Assembly (NCBI RefSeq): GCF_003201475.1
Contig: NZ_QJJK01000001.1
Location: forward strand, 570,501 to 634,500
DNA length: 64,000 nucleotides
Source of the DNA: Chelatococcus asaccharovorans
GTDB lineage: Bacteria > Pseudomonadota > Alphaproteobacteria > Rhizobiales > Beijerinckiaceae
Direction of reading: 5' to 3'
Shown here: positions 26,807 through 37,934 of the stretch, piece after piece
Layout: each line of letters begins with the position of its first letter
How positions within the stretch are numbered: the stretch's first letter is position 1
Position numbers and translations under genes: made by a program
The notes under the pieces: model-generated
What the model saw: only the letters and a program-made list of their open reading frames with translations
The model's database searches: none
Told to the model about the DNA's origin: nothing

Positions 26807-28660
26807 TCAGCGCTTGAACGCGCTGACGTCGCGGACGGCGCCGCGGGCGGCGCTGGTGGCGAAGGCCGCATAGGCCTTGAGGGCCGTCGTGACGTTGCGC
26901 TTGCGCGGCGCGGCCGGATGCCAGGCGGCTGCGCCCTTGGCCTCCATGGCGCGGCGGCGCTCCGCCAGGACCTCGTCCGACACGGCGAGGTTGATGCGGC
27001 GGTTGGGGATGTCGATGTCGATGACGTCGCCGTCCTCGACCAGCCCGATGGCGCCGCCTTCCGCCGCTTCCGGCGAGACATGACCGATCGAGAGACCAGA
27101 CGAACCGCCAGAGAAGCGGCCGTCGGTGACAAGGGCGCAAGCCTTGCCGAGGCCCTTCGACTTCAGGTAGCTCGTGGGATAGAGCATCTCCTGCATGCCC
27201 GGACCGCCGCGCGGGCCTTCATAGCGGATCAGCACGATGTCGCCGGCCTTGATCTTGCCGCCGAGAATGCCCTCGACCGCCGCATCCTGGCTCTCGAAGA
27301 TGCGTGCAGGGCCCGAGAACTTGAGGATGGATTCGTCGACGCCGGCGGTCTTCACGATGCAGCCGTCGAGCGCGATGTTGCCGTAGAGGACGGCCAGGCC
27401 GCCATCCTTGGAGAAGGGATGCTGGGCGTCGCGGATGACGCCGGTCTCGCGATTGGTGTCGAGCTCTTCCCAGCGTGAACTCTGGCTGAAGGCCACCTGG
27501 GTCGGCACGCCGCCCGGCGCGGCGCTGAACAGGTCAAGCGCGGCCTTGTTGTCGGTGACGGCGATGTCCCACTGGGCGATGGCCTCGCCCAGCGTCGGGG
27601 CATGCACGGTCGGCAGGTCGGTGTTGAGCAGGCCGGCGCGGCTCAGCTCGCCGAGGATCGCCATGATGCCGCCGGCGCGATGCACATCTTCCATATGCAC
27701 GTCTGCCTTGGCCGGAGCCACCTTGCACAGGCAGGGCACGCGACGCGACAGCCGGTCGATGTCGTCCATCGTGAAGTCGACCTCGCCCTCGTGCGCGGCC
27801 GCCAGGATATGCAGCACGGTGTTGGTCGAGCCGCCCATGGCGATGTCGAGCGCCATGGCGTTCTCGAACGCCGCCTTCGAGGCGATGGTGCGCGGCAGCG
27901 CCGTGGCGTCGTCCTGCTCGTAGTAGCGCTTGGCCAGGGCGACGATCCGCCGGCCGGCCTCGAGGAACAGCTCCCTGCGGTCGGAATGGGTGGCGAGGGT
28001 GGAACCGTTGCCCGGCAAAGACAGGCCGAGCGCCTCCGTCAGGCAGTTCATCGAATTGGCCGTGAACATGCCGGAGCAGGAGCCGCAGGTCGGACAGGCT
28101 GAACGCTCGATGACGGCGACATCCGCGTCGGAAATTCTGTCGTCGGCAGCCGCGACCATGGCATCGACGAGATCGAGCGCGACCTTCTTGCCGTGCATGG
28201 TCACCTTGCCGGCCTCCATCGGCCCGCCGGACACGAAGATCGTCGGGATGTTCAGGCGGAGCGACGCCATCAGCATGCCGGGCGTGATCTTATCGCAGTT
28301 GGAAATGCACACCATCGCGTCGGCGCAATGGGCATTGACCATATATTCGACGGAATCGGCGATGATCTCTCGGGACGGCAGGCTGTACAGCATGCCGTCA
28401 TGGCCCATGGCGATGCCATCATCGACGGCGATCGTATTGAACTCCTTGGCGACACCGCCTGCCTTCTCGATTTCGCGAGCGACGAGCTGGCCAAGATCCT
28501 TGAGGTGTACATGGCCCGGCACGAACTGGGTGAACGAATTCACGACGGCAATGATCGGCTTGCCGAAATCGCTGTCCTTCATGCCTGTGGCGCGCCACAG
28601 GCCGCGCGCGCCGGCCATGTTGCGGCCATGGGTCGTAGTACGGGAACGATAGCTTGGCAT
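26807..28660 (-). CDS. ilvD: Dihydroxy-acid dehydratase
   Basis: 617 residues from the ATG at 28660 ([20 protein letters not shown], the usual IlvD N-terminus); the frame is open 25 codons further up without family resemblance. It dehydrates 2,3-dihydroxy-isovalerate and -methylvalerate to the 2-oxoacid precursors of valine, leucine and isoleucine, with an Fe-S cluster. Ligand and active-site motifs are [29 protein letters not shown] and [15 protein letters not shown], with the catalytic Ser in the last. It is a single gene, divergent from the UPF0104-type gene and convergent with ftsK. No leader peptide or riboswitch was identified upstream. Confidence 0.95.
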   Translation of the reverse strand: MPSYRSRTTTHGRNMAGARGLWRATGMKDSDFGKPIIAVVNSFTQFVPGHVHLKDLGQLVAREIEKAGGVAKEFNTIAVDDGIAMGHDGMLYSLPSREIIADSVEYMVNAHCADAMVCISNCDKITPGMLMASLRLNIPTIFVSGGPMEAGKVTMHGKKVALDLVDAMVAAADDRISDADVAVIERSACPTCGSCSGMFTANSMNCLTEALGLSLPGNGSTLATHSDRRELFLEAGRRIVALAKRYYEQDDATALPRTIASKAAFENAMALDIAMGGSTNTVLHILAAAHEGEVDFTMDDIDRLSRRVPCLCKVAPAKADVHMEDVHRAGGIMAILGELSRAGLLNTDLPTVHAPTLGEAIAQWDIAVTDNKAALDLFSAAPGGVPTQVAFSQSSRWEELDTNRETGVIRDAQHPFSKDGGLAVLYGNIALDGCIVKTAGVDESILKFSGPARIFESQDAAVEGILGGKIKAGDIVLIRYEGPRGGPGMQEMLYPTSYLKSKGLGKACALVTDGRFSGGSSGLSIGHVSPEAAEGGAIGLVEDGDVIDIDIPNRRINLAVSDEVLAERRRAMEAKGAAAWHPAAPRKRNVTTALKAYAAFATSAARGAVRDVSAFKR

Positions 28661-28937
28661 AACGCGGTGTCCTTGGGCGCCCTGTCGCGCGGCAGGCGAT
28701 TGCCGCGCAAAGGGCGAATTATAGAGCAATTCCACTTCTCTTTAGCGCATCGCCGCCGCGCGCGCATCCCTTGCGATGTGCCTGAGCGACATAGCCGCCC
28801 TGCCGCAGGCGGGACCGAGCCATGCATGGAGCCGCTTGCGATCCGGGCGACCCGCCATCATAACGTCGACCGGCAGGCTGGTCATGCACCCTCGGCGGGA
28901 CGATCGACCACTTGGGACAGAAATGCGGCAAGGGTGC

Positions 28938-30035
28938 ATGCAAGACAACGAGGCTGAATCCGTGGCCGACCTTGACCAGGCATCGCCCACAAGGCGCACC
29001 GCGGAAACGGCCGCCGCCGACCGCAAGGACCTCGCGGTGAGCGTCTCCGGCGATCGGGAAACGGCGGCGGATCGTCGCCGGCGGCGGCTTTCCATCATCG
29101 GCACCGTCTTCAGTGCCGCGCTTTTTCTCGGCTCCTTCGTCGTCTTGTGGCGCATCCTCGGCAAGATCGATCTCGATGAATTGTCGACGGCCTTTCGCTC
29201 GGCGAGCCTGCGGCAAATCACGATCGCGATCATCCTCACGGCCGTGAGCTATGCGCTGCTCACAGGCTATGACTACGTGGCGCTGAAGCAGCTCGGCGAG
29301 CGCATCGCCTACCGCATCACGGCTTTCGCGTCCTTCACCAGCTATGCGATCTCGTTCACGCTCGGCTTTCCCCTGGTGACAGGCGGAACCGTGCGCTACT
29401 GGGTCTACTCGCCGCATGGCATCAAGGCCGCGAAGATCGCGAGCCTCACCGTCATCGCCGGCATCACCTTCTGGCTCGGCATGAGCGTCGTTCTGTCCTG
29501 GAGCCTCGTGCGCCATGCGGCCGAGGTGTCGGTGCTGGCCAAGACCGGGCTCAGCCTAACCCAGCTCACCGGGGTCGCCGGCTTTGCGGCGCTGGCCGCC
29601 TATTTCATCTGGGTCATCTGGAAGCACCCGGTTGTCAACGTGCGCGGATGGCGGCTGGAGCTGCCGCGGGCGAGACTGTCGTTCATCCAGATGCTGATCG
29701 GCGCCGGCGACGTCTGCGCGGCGGCGGGCGTGCTGTTCGTGCTGCTTCCGGGCGGCCATGGGCTCAGCTACGAGACGTTCCTCGCCGTCTATGTCGTCGC
29801 CTGCATGCTCGGCATCGCGAGCCACGCACCTGGCGGCATCGGCGTCTTCGAGGCAACCATCCTGATCGCGCTCGACCGCCTGCCGACGGGCGGCGTGCTC
29901 GGCGCGCTGCTCTTGTTCCGGCTGCTCTATTATCTCGTGCCTTTCGTGATCGCCCTGGCGATGCTGTTCGTCCATGAGACCCGCCGACGCGTCAACCGCG
30001 CCAATGCCCGGGCTGCCGGGCCTGATTCCAAGTGA
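28938..30035 (+). CDS. Lysylphosphatidylglycerol-synthase TM-region / UPF0104 membrane protein
   Basis: 365 residues from the ATG at 28938 (AAGGG upstream); an ATG at 28923 and longer starts are possible. A charged 45-residue N-terminus precedes about eight membrane segments. The signature text is ITAFASFTSYAISFTLGFPLVTGGTVRYWVY and ASHAPGGIGVFEATIL near the end, as in the flippase half of MprF. There is no C-terminal aminoacyl-transferase domain, so lipid aminoacylation is not expected. The family is thought to move or sense lipids in the inner membrane. phoR follows 85 bases downstream on the same strand. Confidence 0.8.
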   Translation: MQDNEAESVADLDQASPTRRTAETAAADRKDLAVSVSGDRETAADRRRRRLSIIGTVFSAALFLGSFVVLWRILGKIDLDELSTAFRSASLRQITIAIILTAVSYALLTGYDYVALKQLGERIAYRITAFASFTSYAISFTLGFPLVTGGTVRYWVYSPHGIKAAKIASLTVIAGITFWLGMSVVLSWSLVRHAAEVSVLAKTGLSLTQLTGVAGFAALAAYFIWVIWKHPVVNVRGWRLELPRARLSFIQMLIGAGDVCAAAGVLFVLLPGGHGLSYETFLAVYVVACMLGIASHAPGGIGVFEATILIALDRLPTGGVLGALLLFRLLYYLVPFVIALAMLFVHETRRRVNRANARAAGPDSK

Positions 30036-30120
30036 AACTGTCACAGATATTGTCGATAATGGATCGTTTCCCTCCCGCTTCGCAGGCGGGCGAACGGGAC
30101 CGATACGGGAGGTGACCGGG

Positions 30121-31485
30121 ATGACGGGCGGCGGAGATTCCACGAGACGGGACGGATCCCTGTCCCTCAGCGCCCGTGGCATCGCCGTCAGGACGGCTCT
30201 CGTCGCCATCGGCATTTTCGCGCTTGCGGCGATCCTGGGGGACGGCTCCTTCCTGTGGATGGCAGGCGGCGCCGTCCTGACCTTGCTGGCTGCCATTGTG
30301 CTGTTCCGCAACACCACGCCCCTGCAGCAACGCCTGAAGGCGCCGGCCAGGCGAGGGGACAAAGGCATTCCGCCGGCGGCCGTGCTCGCCGCCCTGCCGG
30401 AGCCCGTCGTCGTCGTCGACAGGCGCAGCCTCGTCACGGGCATGAATGCCGCAGCCAAGACCATGCTGCCGGCGCTGCGGGAGGCGACGCCGCTCTCCTT
30501 CGCACTGCGCTCGCCGGATGTGTTGGGCGGGATCGAGGCCGTCCTGCGCAATGGCGAGACACGCAGCGTGGAGCTTATCGAGCGCGTGCCGATCGAGCGC
30601 AGCTATGAGGTGCATATCGCGCCGCTGGAGGCCCTCGACGGCGCAAGCCAGGAGCGACGTGGTGCCGTGCTGATGTTCCGCGATCTCACCGCGGCCCGGC
30701 GGCTGGAACATATGCGCGTCGACTTCGTCGCCAACGCGAGCCACGAATTGCGTACGCCGCTCGCCTCGGTGCTCGGCTTCATCGAGACCCTGCAGGGCCC
30801 TGCCCGTGACGATGCCAAGGCCCGCGAGCGCTTCCTTGCCATCATGCGTGAACAGGCACGGCGGATGTCGCGCCTGATCGATGATCTCTTGTCGCTGTCG
30901 CGCATCGAGATGCATGCGCATGTCCAACCCGCGACGACCGTCGATCTTCTCGCGATCGTGCGCCATATGATCGACACGCTCTCGCCGCTCGCGGCCGAGA
31001 GTGGTGTGACCATCGCCTTGGACGCGCCGGAAGGCCCCATCGAGGTCAAGGGCGATCGGGACGAACTGCTGCGCGTCTTCGAGAACCTCATCGAGAACGC
31101 CGTCAAATACGGCCAATCCGGGCAGCGGGTGGAGGTGACCGTAACCACCTCCCACGACCGGCCCGGCGGGCGGGACGAGGTCGAGGTGGCGGTCCGCGAC
31201 TTCGGGCCCGGCATTCCACCGGAGCACCTGCCACGGCTTACGGAACGGTTCTACCGGGTCAGCGCCACGGATAGCCGCCAGAAGGGCGGCACCGGCCTCG
31301 GGCTCGCCATCGTCAAGCATATCGTCAATCGCCATCGCGGGCATTTGCTCATCGACTCCACCTTCAACGAGGGGGCAACCTTCCGCGTGCAGTTGCCGCT
31401 GGCGGCGAGTACAATGCGCGAATTGCCGGTCGTCGCGCCGCCGCCCGCTGGAGACCCGCAGCCCGATCGGTCGCGCGTGGCCTAG
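30121..31485 (+). CDS. phoR: Phosphate-regulon sensor histidine kinase
   Basis: 454 residues from the ATG at 30121, which has GGGAGGTG upstream; the open frame extends further but overlaps the preceding gene. Two membrane segments lie at about 24-62, followed by a PAS-like segment at about 80-190. In the dimerisation/phosphoacceptor helix, His208 lies in [16 protein letters not shown]. The ATPase domain has the N box [18 protein letters not shown] and [12 protein letters not shown]. It would phosphorylate PhoB when phosphate is scarce, with PstSCAB and PhoU signalling repletion. It is separated from phoB by pstSCAB-phoU, a common alphaproteobacterial order. Confidence 0.92.
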   Translation: MTGGGDSTRRDGSLSLSARGIAVRTALVAIGIFALAAILGDGSFLWMAGGAVLTLLAAIVLFRNTTPLQQRLKAPARRGDKGIPPAAVLAALPEPVVVVDRRSLVTGMNAAAKTMLPALREATPLSFALRSPDVLGGIEAVLRNGETRSVELIERVPIERSYEVHIAPLEALDGASQERRGAVLMFRDLTAARRLEHMRVDFVANASHELRTPLASVLGFIETLQGPARDDAKARERFLAIMREQARRMSRLIDDLLSLSRIEMHAHVQPATTVDLLAIVRHMIDTLSPLAAESGVTIALDAPEGPIEVKGDRDELLRVFENLIENAVKYGQSGQRVEVTVTTSHDRPGGRDEVEVAVRDFGPGIPPEHLPRLTERFYRVSATDSRQKGGTGLGLAIVKHIVNRHRGHLLIDSTFNEGATFRVQLPLAASTMRELPVVAPPPAGDPQPDRSRVA

Positions 31486-31558
31486 CAAAGCCGGCTGGCT
31501 CATGTCAGGCGGCGGCGCACGACCGACGCACGTGCTCCCGACCCGCCAAGCTCAAGCG

Positions 31559-31587
31559 ATGTCATCCAACTGTCATGCAAGCGTCAT
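31559..31587 (+). promoter_or_regulatory. Pho box, three heptamers, upstream of pstS
   Basis: Three direct heptamers, ATGTCAT, CTGTCAT and GCGTCAT, are spaced by 4 bases (CCAA, GCAA), giving an 11-base period. This matches the PhoB site consensus CTGTCAT-N4. It ends about 110 bases before the pstS start, with a TAGAGAT-like -10 some 20 bases downstream. Confidence 0.88.
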
Positions 31588-31696
31588 AGAGACGAGGCGC
31601 AGAGACATTAGAGATACAGCGTTCGCTCATCCAGCCTTCAGATCCGCCCGCGACGCGCGGGGCAAAGGCAACGTTCGCCAATTTGGGAGACTTCTC

Positions 31697-32746
31697 GTGA
31701 AACTGTCTTCACTCATCGCCGCGGCAGGGCTCGCCGTCGCGGCCTTCGCGACGCCAGCGGCAGCCCTCGACATCTCCGGCGCCGGCGCCAGCTTCCCCTA
31801 TCCCGTCTATGCCAAATGGGCCGAGGCCTTCAAAAAGGAAACGGGCAACGGCATCAACTACCAGTCCATCGGTTCCGGCGGCGGCATCAAGCAGATCAAG
31901 GCCAAGACCGTCACCTTCGGTGCCACCGACGCGCCGCTCAGCGGCGAAGAGCTTCAGAAGGACGGCCTCGTCCAATTCCCGATGGTCATGGGCGGCATCG
32001 TGCCGGTCGTCAACCTGGACGGAGTGAAGCCCGGCGAGCTCGTTCTCGACGGTGACACGCTCGCCAAGATTTTCATGGGCCAGATCAACAACTGGAACGA
32101 CCCGGCCATCAAGAAGCTGAATGCCAGCATCAACCTGCCGTCGCAGGGCATCGCCGTCGTCCGCCGTTCGGACGGCTCGGGCACGACCTTCAATTTCACC
32201 GACTACCTCTCGAAGGTCAGCGCGGATTGGAAGTCCAAGGTGGGTTCGGCCACTGCCGTCGAATGGCCCGTCGGCATCGGCGCCAAGGGTAACGAGGGCG
32301 TGGCCAACAATGTGAGCCAGACCAAGGGCTCCATCGGCTATGTCGAATATGCCTATGCCAAGCAGAACAAGCTCTCGCACACCAAGATGGTCAACAAGGA
32401 CGGCAAGGTCGTCGCGCCCGTCACGCAGAGCTTCCAGGCGGCTGCCGCCAATGCGGATTGGAACAGCGTCCCCGGCTTCGGCGTGGTGCTGACGAACGAG
32501 CCCGGCGCCGACTCCTGGCCGATCACCGCCGCTACCTTCATCCTGGTGCACAAGACCCCCGCGAACGCCGAGCACGCCGCGGAAGCCCTGCGCTTCTTCG
32601 ACTGGGCCTACACCAAGGGCGGCACGCTGGCCGAAGAGCTCGACTACATCCCCATGCCGGCCAGCGTCGTCTCGACGGTCAAGGCCAAGTGGGCTTCGGA
32701 CATCAAGGACGCCGCCGGCAAGCCGCTCTACAGCGTCTCGAACTAA
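31697..32746 (+). CDS. pstS: Periplasmic phosphate-binding protein
   Basis: 349 residues from a GTG at 31697 with GGGAGA six bases upstream. A Sec signal peptide ([22 protein letters not shown]) is cut before [15 protein letters not shown]. Phosphate-contact motifs are [27 protein letters not shown] and [17 protein letters not shown], as in E. coli PstS. It binds phosphate in the periplasm and delivers it to PstCA. A triple Pho box lies upstream. A perfect hairpin just after the stop (32759-32784) probably lets pstS mRNA accumulate above the downstream pstCAB. Confidence 0.96.
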   Translation: MKLSSLIAAAGLAVAAFATPAAALDISGAGASFPYPVYAKWAEAFKKETGNGINYQSIGSGGGIKQIKAKTVTFGATDAPLSGEELQKDGLVQFPMVMGGIVPVVNLDGVKPGELVLDGDTLAKIFMGQINNWNDPAIKKLNASINLPSQGIAVVRRSDGSGTTFNFTDYLSKVSADWKSKVGSATAVEWPVGIGAKGNEGVANNVSQTKGSIGYVEYAYAKQNKLSHTKMVNKDGKVVAPVTQSFQAAAANADWNSVPGFGVVLTNEPGADSWPITAATFILVHKTPANAEHAAEALRFFDWAYTKGGTLAEELDYIPMPASVVSTVKAKWASDIKDAAGKPLYSVSN

Positions 32747-32758
32747 GCATGCGACAGG

Positions 32759-32784
32759 ATCAGGCGGGCTTTGGCCCGCCTGAT
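32759..32784 (+). promoter_or_regulatory. Stable hairpin between pstS and pstC
   Basis: ATCAGGCGGGC pairs perfectly with GCCCGCCTGAT around a TTTG loop. No T run follows, so it is more likely an mRNA 3'-end stabiliser or partial attenuator than a full terminator. The rest of the 250-bp pstS-pstC gap shows no gene. Confidence 0.7.
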
Positions 32785-32999
32785 GACCTGGGGCTCATCG
32801 AGCAATCGAAGCCGCTTGACAGTCGACAGGCCGTCATCCCGGCCGCCATGGTCTTCCCCGACCCTTCCGTTGAGACAACAGGAATCGCCTCCGGAAGGTC
32901 CGAGAATTACGACGCCCCGTCGGCCCTGAAGGCTGGCGTACCACGCTCGACCTCGCCTAATGTCCGCAAGCGCGATGAGGACGAGGGCGGCTGATTTCC

Positions 33000-34022
33000 A
33001 TGACATCCACGCAAAGGCAACGGGCTATGGCAGACTTGGCGCTGCAAAATAGCGGGCTTTCCTCGAGCGCATCCGTCGATCGCAGCCGCGTTCTGACCCG
33101 CTTTAAATTTGGCGATGCGACCTTCAAATACGTGACGCTTGGATCCGCCGTCACCGTTCTCATCCTCCTCGGCGGAGTCATCATTGCCCTCTTCGAGGGC
33201 GCCATGCCGGCCTTCCGGGCCTTCGGCATCGGCTTCCTGTGGGGCCAGTCCTGGAACCCGGTGACGGAGAAGTTCGGCGCGCTCGCACCGATCTACGGCA
33301 CGATCATGACGTCGTTCATCGCCATGCTGATCGCCATCCCGATCGGCATCGGCACGGCGATCTTCCTCACCGAGCTCTGCCCTCCGTGGCTACGCCGCCC
33401 CATCGGCACGGCGATCGAGCTCCTCGCCGGCATCCCCAGCATCATCTACGGCATCTGGGGCCTCTTCGTCTTCGCGCCGTTCCTCCAGAGCACGGTGCAG
33501 CCCTTCCTCATCTCGCTGTTCGGGCCGATCCCGGTGCTGAACGCGGTTTTCGCAGGGCCGCCCTACGGCATCGGCATCCTGACCGCCGGCCTGATCCTGG
33601 CGATCATGGTCCTGCCTTTCGTGGCCTCGATCTCCCGCGACGTTTTCGAGACGGTTCCCGCCGTACTGAAGGAGGCCGCCTACGGTCTCGGCTGCACCCG
33701 GTGGGAAGTGGTTCGCAGCGTCATCATTCCCTACACGCGCGTCGGCATCATCGGCGGCGTCATGCTCGGCCTCGGCCGCGCACTGGGCGAGACGATGGCG
33801 GTCACCTTCGTCATCGGCAACGCGCACCGCATCTCGGCATCCATCCTCCAGCCGGGCACGACGATATCAGCCACCATCGCCAACGAATTCACCGAGGCCG
33901 TAGGCGACGTCTACACGTCCTCGCTGGTGGCCCTTGGCCTCATTCTCTTCGTCATCACCTTCTTCGTTCTTGCAGCGGCTCGCCTCTTGCTGCTCAAGAT
34001 CGAAAAGCGCACCGGGGGCTGA
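33000..34022 (+). CDS. pstC: Phosphate ABC transporter permease PstC
   Basis: 340 residues; an ATG at 33027 with AAAGG upstream is an alternative start. Six or so membrane helices begin at about residue 45. The EAA-type ATPase-contact loop is [31 protein letters not shown]. With PstA it forms the inner-membrane channel for phosphate. pstA starts 5 bases after its stop. The 253-bp gap from pstS, rather than the usual short spacing, suggests differential expression. Confidence 0.94.
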   Translation: MTSTQRQRAMADLALQNSGLSSSASVDRSRVLTRFKFGDATFKYVTLGSAVTVLILLGGVIIALFEGAMPAFRAFGIGFLWGQSWNPVTEKFGALAPIYGTIMTSFIAMLIAIPIGIGTAIFLTELCPPWLRRPIGTAIELLAGIPSIIYGIWGLFVFAPFLQSTVQPFLISLFGPIPVLNAVFAGPPYGIGILTAGLILAIMVLPFVASISRDVFETVPAVLKEAAYGLGCTRWEVVRSVIIPYTRVGIIGGVMLGLGRALGETMAVTFVIGNAHRISASILQPGTTISATIANEFTEAVGDVYTSSLVALGLILFVITFFVLAAARLLLLKIEKRTGG

Positions 34023-34027
34023 TCGTC

Positions 34028-34885
34028 ATGGACGTTGCGAAGAACCCCGCAGCCTACGCGAAGCGCAAGCGCGCGAGCTCGATCGCGATGGGCCTGTGCA
34101 TCGCCGCGGCGGGCATCGGCCTCGGCTGGCTGATCCTCATCCTCGGCACGCTTCTGTGGGAGGGCTTCGGCGGCCTCTCCGTCGCCGTGTTCACGGAGAA
34201 CACGCCGCCGCCCGGAAGCCAGGGAGGCCTTGCCAACGCCATCGTCGGCAGCCTCGTCATGACGGTCCTGGGGACGCTCTTCGGCACGCCGCTCGGCATC
34301 CTCGCCGGCACCTACATGGCCGAATACGGACGCTACGGGAAATTGTCGATGGTGATCCGCTTCATCAACGACATCCTGCTCAGCGCCCCCTCGATCGTCA
34401 TCGGCCTCTTCGTCTATGAAATCATGGTCGCGCGGATGGGGCACTTTTCCGCCTGGGCGGGTGCCGTCGCGCTCGCCATCATCGTGGTGCCGGTGGTCGT
34501 GCGAACCACCGAGGACATGCTCAACCTGGTGCCGAACCAGTTGCGGGAAGCCGCTTCGGCACTCGGCCTGCCGCGTTCGGTGGTGATCCGCAAGATCGCC
34601 TATCGCGCCGCCAAGGCGGGCATGGTCACCGGCGTTCTCCTCGCCGTGGCGCGCATCAGCGGCGAAACCGCGCCGCTTCTCTTCACGGCACTCAACAACC
34701 AGTTCTGGAGCACGGATCTCAATGCGCCGATGGCCAGCTTGCCCGCGGTGATCTTCCAGTTTGCTCTCAGCCCCTACAAGGACTGGCAGGCGCTCGCCTG
34801 GGTCGGCGCCCTCATCATTACCTTCGCCGTTCTTGCCCTCAGCATCACGGCACGGACGCTCGCTTCGCCGAGGAACCAGAAATGA
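34028..34885 (+). CDS. pstA: Phosphate ABC transporter permease PstA
   Basis: 285 residues from the ATG at 34028. The frame is open far upstream but only overlaps pstC there. Six membrane segments begin at residue 21 ([19 protein letters not shown]). The EAA loop is [21 protein letters not shown], and [16 protein letters not shown] is the PstA C-terminal signature. The stop overlaps the pstB start in ATGA. It is the second channel subunit, partnering PstC. Confidence 0.94.
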   Translation: MDVAKNPAAYAKRKRASSIAMGLCIAAAGIGLGWLILILGTLLWEGFGGLSVAVFTENTPPPGSQGGLANAIVGSLVMTVLGTLFGTPLGILAGTYMAEYGRYGKLSMVIRFINDILLSAPSIVIGLFVYEIMVARMGHFSAWAGAVALAIIVVPVVVRTTEDMLNLVPNQLREAASALGLPRSVVIRKIAYRAAKAGMVTGVLLAVARISGETAPLLFTALNNQFWSTDLNAPMASLPAVIFQFALSPYKDWQALAWVGALIITFAVLALSITARTLASPRNQK

Positions 34886-35661
34886 CCATTGTTACGGAAA
34901 AGCCGCACGCGGAGAAGGTCTCGGTGAAGAACCTCAAGTTCTTCTACGGTGACTCGCTCGCATTGAAGGGCATCAACCTGCCGCTGTATGAGAATATCGT
35001 GACGGCCTTCATAGGACCGTCGGGCTGTGGCAAGTCCACCCTCCTGCGGGTGCTGAACCGCATGTACGACCTCTACCCGAAGCAGCGCGCCGAGGGCGAG
35101 ATTCTGCTGGATGGTGAGAACGTGCTCTCGCCAAAGCAGGACCTGAACCTCCTGCGCGCCAAGATCGGCATGGTTTTCCAGAAACCCACGCCCTTCCCGA
35201 TGTCGATCTACGACAACATCGCGTTCGGTGTGCGTCTCTATGAGAGCCTCTCGAAGAGCGAGCTCAACGATCGCGTGGAATCGGCGCTTCGCCGCGCCGC
35301 GCTGTGGGAAGAGGTGAAGGACAAGCTCCACGCGAGCGGCCTCAGCCTCTCCGGCGGCCAGCAGCAGCGCCTGTGCATCGCGCGCACCGTTGCCGTGAAA
35401 CCCGAAGTCATTCTGCTGGACGAGCCGTGCTCGGCACTCGATCCGATCTCGACGGCCAAGATCGAAGAGCTGATCGACGAACTTAAACGTGACTATACGA
35501 TCGCCATCGTAACACACAGCATGCAGCAGGCGGCACGCGTCTCCCAATATACGGCCTTCATGTATCTCGGCGACCTCATCGAGTTCGACGATACCTCGAA
35601 GATCTTCACCGCGCCGCATGACAAGCGTACGCAGGACTATATCACCGGCCGCTTCGGCTGA
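34882..35661 (+). CDS. pstB: Phosphate ABC transporter ATPase PstB
   Basis: 259 residues, standard length. Walker A is GPSGCGKST at about residue 43. [20 protein letters not shown] is the PstB-specific Q-loop text. The signature is [16 protein letters not shown], Walker B is [13 protein letters not shown], and the switch His is in [12 protein letters not shown]. It energises phosphate uptake and takes part in signalling to PhoR. It is translationally coupled to pstA, and phoU follows after 31 bases. Confidence 0.97.
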   Translation: MTIVTEKPHAEKVSVKNLKFFYGDSLALKGINLPLYENIVTAFIGPSGCGKSTLLRVLNRMYDLYPKQRAEGEILLDGENVLSPKQDLNLLRAKIGMVFQKPTPFPMSIYDNIAFGVRLYESLSKSELNDRVESALRRAALWEEVKDKLHASGLSLSGGQQQRLCIARTVAVKPEVILLDEPCSALDPISTAKIEELIDELKRDYTIAIVTHSMQQAARVSQYTAFMYLGDLIEFDDTSKIFTAPHDKRTQDYITGRFG

Positions 35662-35692
35662 GCCGATGGCCAAAGCTAGAGGACCCGAGGCA

Positions 35693-36412
35693 ATGCCCGA
35701 ACATATCGTCTCATCCTTCGACGAGGATCTCGACGAACTGCGGACCAGGATCGTCGAGATGGGCGGCGTCTCCGAGAAGATGCTCGCCGACTCCACGCTC
35801 GCCCTGGTCAAGCGCGACAGCGCGCTCGCCCAATCGGTCATCGCCGCCGACGCCCGCCTCGACGGGCTGCAGCGCGACATCGAGGAGCTCGCCGTGCTCA
35901 CCATCGCGCGGCGCCAACCCATGGCGGTCGATCTGCGCGAACTGATCTCGGTCATTCGCGTGGCGGCCGATCTCGAGCGCATCGGCGATCTCGCCAAGAA
36001 CACGAGCAAGCGCGTCGTCGCCATCAGCGGCGAAACGCAGCCGCAGAAACTCGTGATCGGCGTGCAGCATATGAGCGACCTCGTGCAGGCGCAGCTCAAG
36101 GACGTGCTCGATGCCTATGTGCAGCGCGACGATGCGCAGGCCCTCGATGTGTGGCAGCGTGATGACCGCATCGACGCGTTATACACCTCGATCTTCCGGG
36201 AACTGCTGACCTACATGATGGAAGATCCGCGCAACATCACGTCCTGCACGCATCTCCTTTTCCTCGCCAAGAATATTGAACGTATCGGCGATCACACGAC
36301 CAACATTGCCGAGACGGTTCACTATCTGGCGACGGGTGTCACATTGTCCGTCGACCGCCCCAAGGGTGACACGTCAAGCTTCACCAAGGCGCCGGCCGAT
36401 CCCAGCAGCTGA
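35693..36412 (+). CDS. phoU: PhoU phosphate-signalling regulator
   Basis: 239 residues from the ATG at 35693, preceded by GAGG; an ATG at 35666 would add 9 residues. Two tandem three-helix PhoU repeats are visible, each with the metal-binding E/DxxxD-type text: VAADLERIGDLAKNTSKRV at about 80-98 and LAKNIERIGDHTTNIAETVHY near 200-220. PhoU relays the transporter state to PhoR and restrains the kinase when phosphate is plentiful. It sits between pstB and phoB, all on one strand. Confidence 0.96.
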   Translation: MPEHIVSSFDEDLDELRTRIVEMGGVSEKMLADSTLALVKRDSALAQSVIAADARLDGLQRDIEELAVLTIARRQPMAVDLRELISVIRVAADLERIGDLAKNTSKRVVAISGETQPQKLVIGVQHMSDLVQAQLKDVLDAYVQRDDAQALDVWQRDDRIDALYTSIFRELLTYMMEDPRNITSCTHLLFLAKNIERIGDHTTNIAETVHYLATGVTLSVDRPKGDTSSFTKAPADPSS

Positions 36413-36467
36413 ATCCACTGAGGCCTGATGCGGGGGCGGGCCAATCAGTGGCACCATAGGATCTTCA

Positions 36468-37169
36468 ATGGGACCACGTATTCTGATCGTCGAGGACGAG
36501 GAGCCGCTGACGCTGCTCCTGCGCTACAACCTCGAGGCCGAAGGCTATACGGTCGACAGCGTCGCCCGCGGCGATGAGGCGGAAATCCGGCTGCGCGAGG
36601 CGGTGCCGGACCTCGTTCTGCTGGACTGGATGCTGCCGGGCCTTTCGGGGATCGAGCTGTGCCGGCGCATCCGCGCGCGGGAAGAGACGGAGCGGCTGCC
36701 GATCATCATGCTGACGGCGCGCGGCGAGGAGGCCGAGCGCGTGCGGGGTCTCGCCACCGGCGCCGACGACTATATCGTCAAGCCCTTCTCCGTGCCGGAA
36801 CTTCTGGCACGCATCCGCGCTCTGCTGCGGCGCACGAAGCCGGGGCAGGTCGCAGCGCAACTCATCGCCGGCGACATCGAGCTCGACCGTGAAACCCACC
36901 GGGTCAAGCGCGGTGGGCGCGAGTTGCATCTCGGGCCGACGGAATTCAAGCTGCTCGAATTCCTGATGCAGAGCCCAGGCCGCGTTTTCACCCGCGAACA
37001 GCTGCTTGACCGCGTCTGGGGCCACGACGTCTATATCGACGAGCGCACGGTCGATGTGCATGTCGGACGCCTGCGCAAGGCGATCAACCGCATGCGCCGT
37101 CCCGATCCGATCCGCACCGTCCGAGGGGCCGGCTATTCCTTTGACGAGACCTTCGCAAAGGCCGGTTGA
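36468..37169 (+). CDS. phoB: Phosphate-regulon response regulator PhoB
   Basis: 233 residues. The receiver domain has the phosphoacceptor Asp53 (LLDWMLPG), the acidic pocket ED at residues 9-11, Thr in MLTARGE and Lys105 in YIVKPF. The OmpR-type winged helix occupies about 130-228 (LHLGPTEFKLLEFLMQSPG, DERTVDVHVGRLRKAI, RGAGYSFD). It would bind the Pho box at 31559 and comparable sites. It is the last gene of the phoR-pst-phoU island and converges on gcrA. Confidence 0.96.
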   Translation: MGPRILIVEDEEPLTLLLRYNLEAEGYTVDSVARGDEAEIRLREAVPDLVLLDWMLPGLSGIELCRRIRAREETERLPIIMLTARGEEAERVRGLATGADDYIVKPFSVPELLARIRALLRRTKPGQVAAQLIAGDIELDRETHRVKRGGRELHLGPTEFKLLEFLMQSPGRVFTREQLLDRVWGHDVYIDERTVDVHVGRLRKAINRMRRPDPIRTVRGAGYSFDETFAKAG

Positions 37170-37286
37170 CAACGTCCGGGAGCCTCCAGGCCGCGGCCGT
37201 CTCTAACGGGCCGGCTGCGGGATACACATAGAAAAGCCGCCGCGGCGAGGCCGTGACGGCTTGTCTTCGAATTGTGAGCGCGTGCG

Positions 37287-37826
37287 TCAGGCGCGCTTGC
37301 GATCCCGCCTGCGGTCTGCAACCGGCTGATAGGCGATACGCGAATGATGCGCGCAATAGGGCATGCCAAGCTCGGATCGCGCGCCGCAGAACCGGAACTC
37401 TGGTGTCGTTGGATCGCCCATCGGCCAGCGGCACATGGATTCACGCAGCTCCATGATCGTGACCCGCTCGGACATGGGGATCACCACCTCCTCGCGCGGC
37501 TGAGGCAGACGCATGAGCATGGGCGCGGGTTCGGCGGCGGGCTGGGGCGCAAGTGCCGCGCTGGTGCGCATAGCCCCCGGCATGACCGCGGCCGGCGCGG
37601 CGGCCGCGGGCCCGGGCTGCCGGGTGGGCTTGCGCGGGCGCGGCGCCGCGCTTGCCGTGCTCTTCGCACGGCCCGACAGGCCGAGGCGATGCACCTTGCC
37701 GATCACGGCGTTGCGCGTAATGCCGCCAAGCTCGGCGGCGATCTGACTGGCGCTGAGGCCATCAGACCAGAGCTTGCGCAAGAGCTCAACGCGCTCATCG
37801 CTCCAAGATTGGCTCGGGTCGGTCAT
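37287..37826 (-). CDS. gcrA: GcrA cell-cycle regulator
   Basis: 179 residues from the ATG at 37826 (MTDPSQSWSDERVELLRKLW, the family N-terminus). The helix-turn-helix lies within residues 8-50 (GLSASQIAAELGGITRNAVIGKVHRLGLSGR). A Pro/Ala-rich linker follows, then the C-terminal sigma-70-contact region with CRWPMGDP and FRFCGARSELGMPYCAHHSRIAY, whose cysteines are conserved. In alphaproteobacteria GcrA binds RNA polymerase holoenzyme and activates promoters carrying GAnTC methylation sites. It is divergent from argD across a 510-bp region with a structured element, and convergent with phoB. Confidence 0.93.
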   Translation of the reverse strand: MTDPSQSWSDERVELLRKLWSDGLSASQIAAELGGITRNAVIGKVHRLGLSGRAKSTASAAPRPRKPTRQPGPAAAAPAAVMPGAMRTSAALAPQPAAEPAPMLMRLPQPREEVVIPMSERVTIMELRESMCRWPMGDPTTPEFRFCGARSELGMPYCAHHSRIAYQPVADRRRDRKRA

Positions 37827-37934
37827 CGCCTTCTCCGTCAGCGGTTGACATGCGCGGAATCCCTTGTCTCTCGCGGCCAGCCCCACAGAAGCCAAACCCC
37901 GTTGCAACTTGACAACGAACGCGAGTGATAAGTT

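Noticed and set aside
30040-30062. A Pho box before phoR (CTGTCAC...TTGTCGA)
   Set aside because: The second half matches poorly and the spacing is 12 rather than 11 bases.
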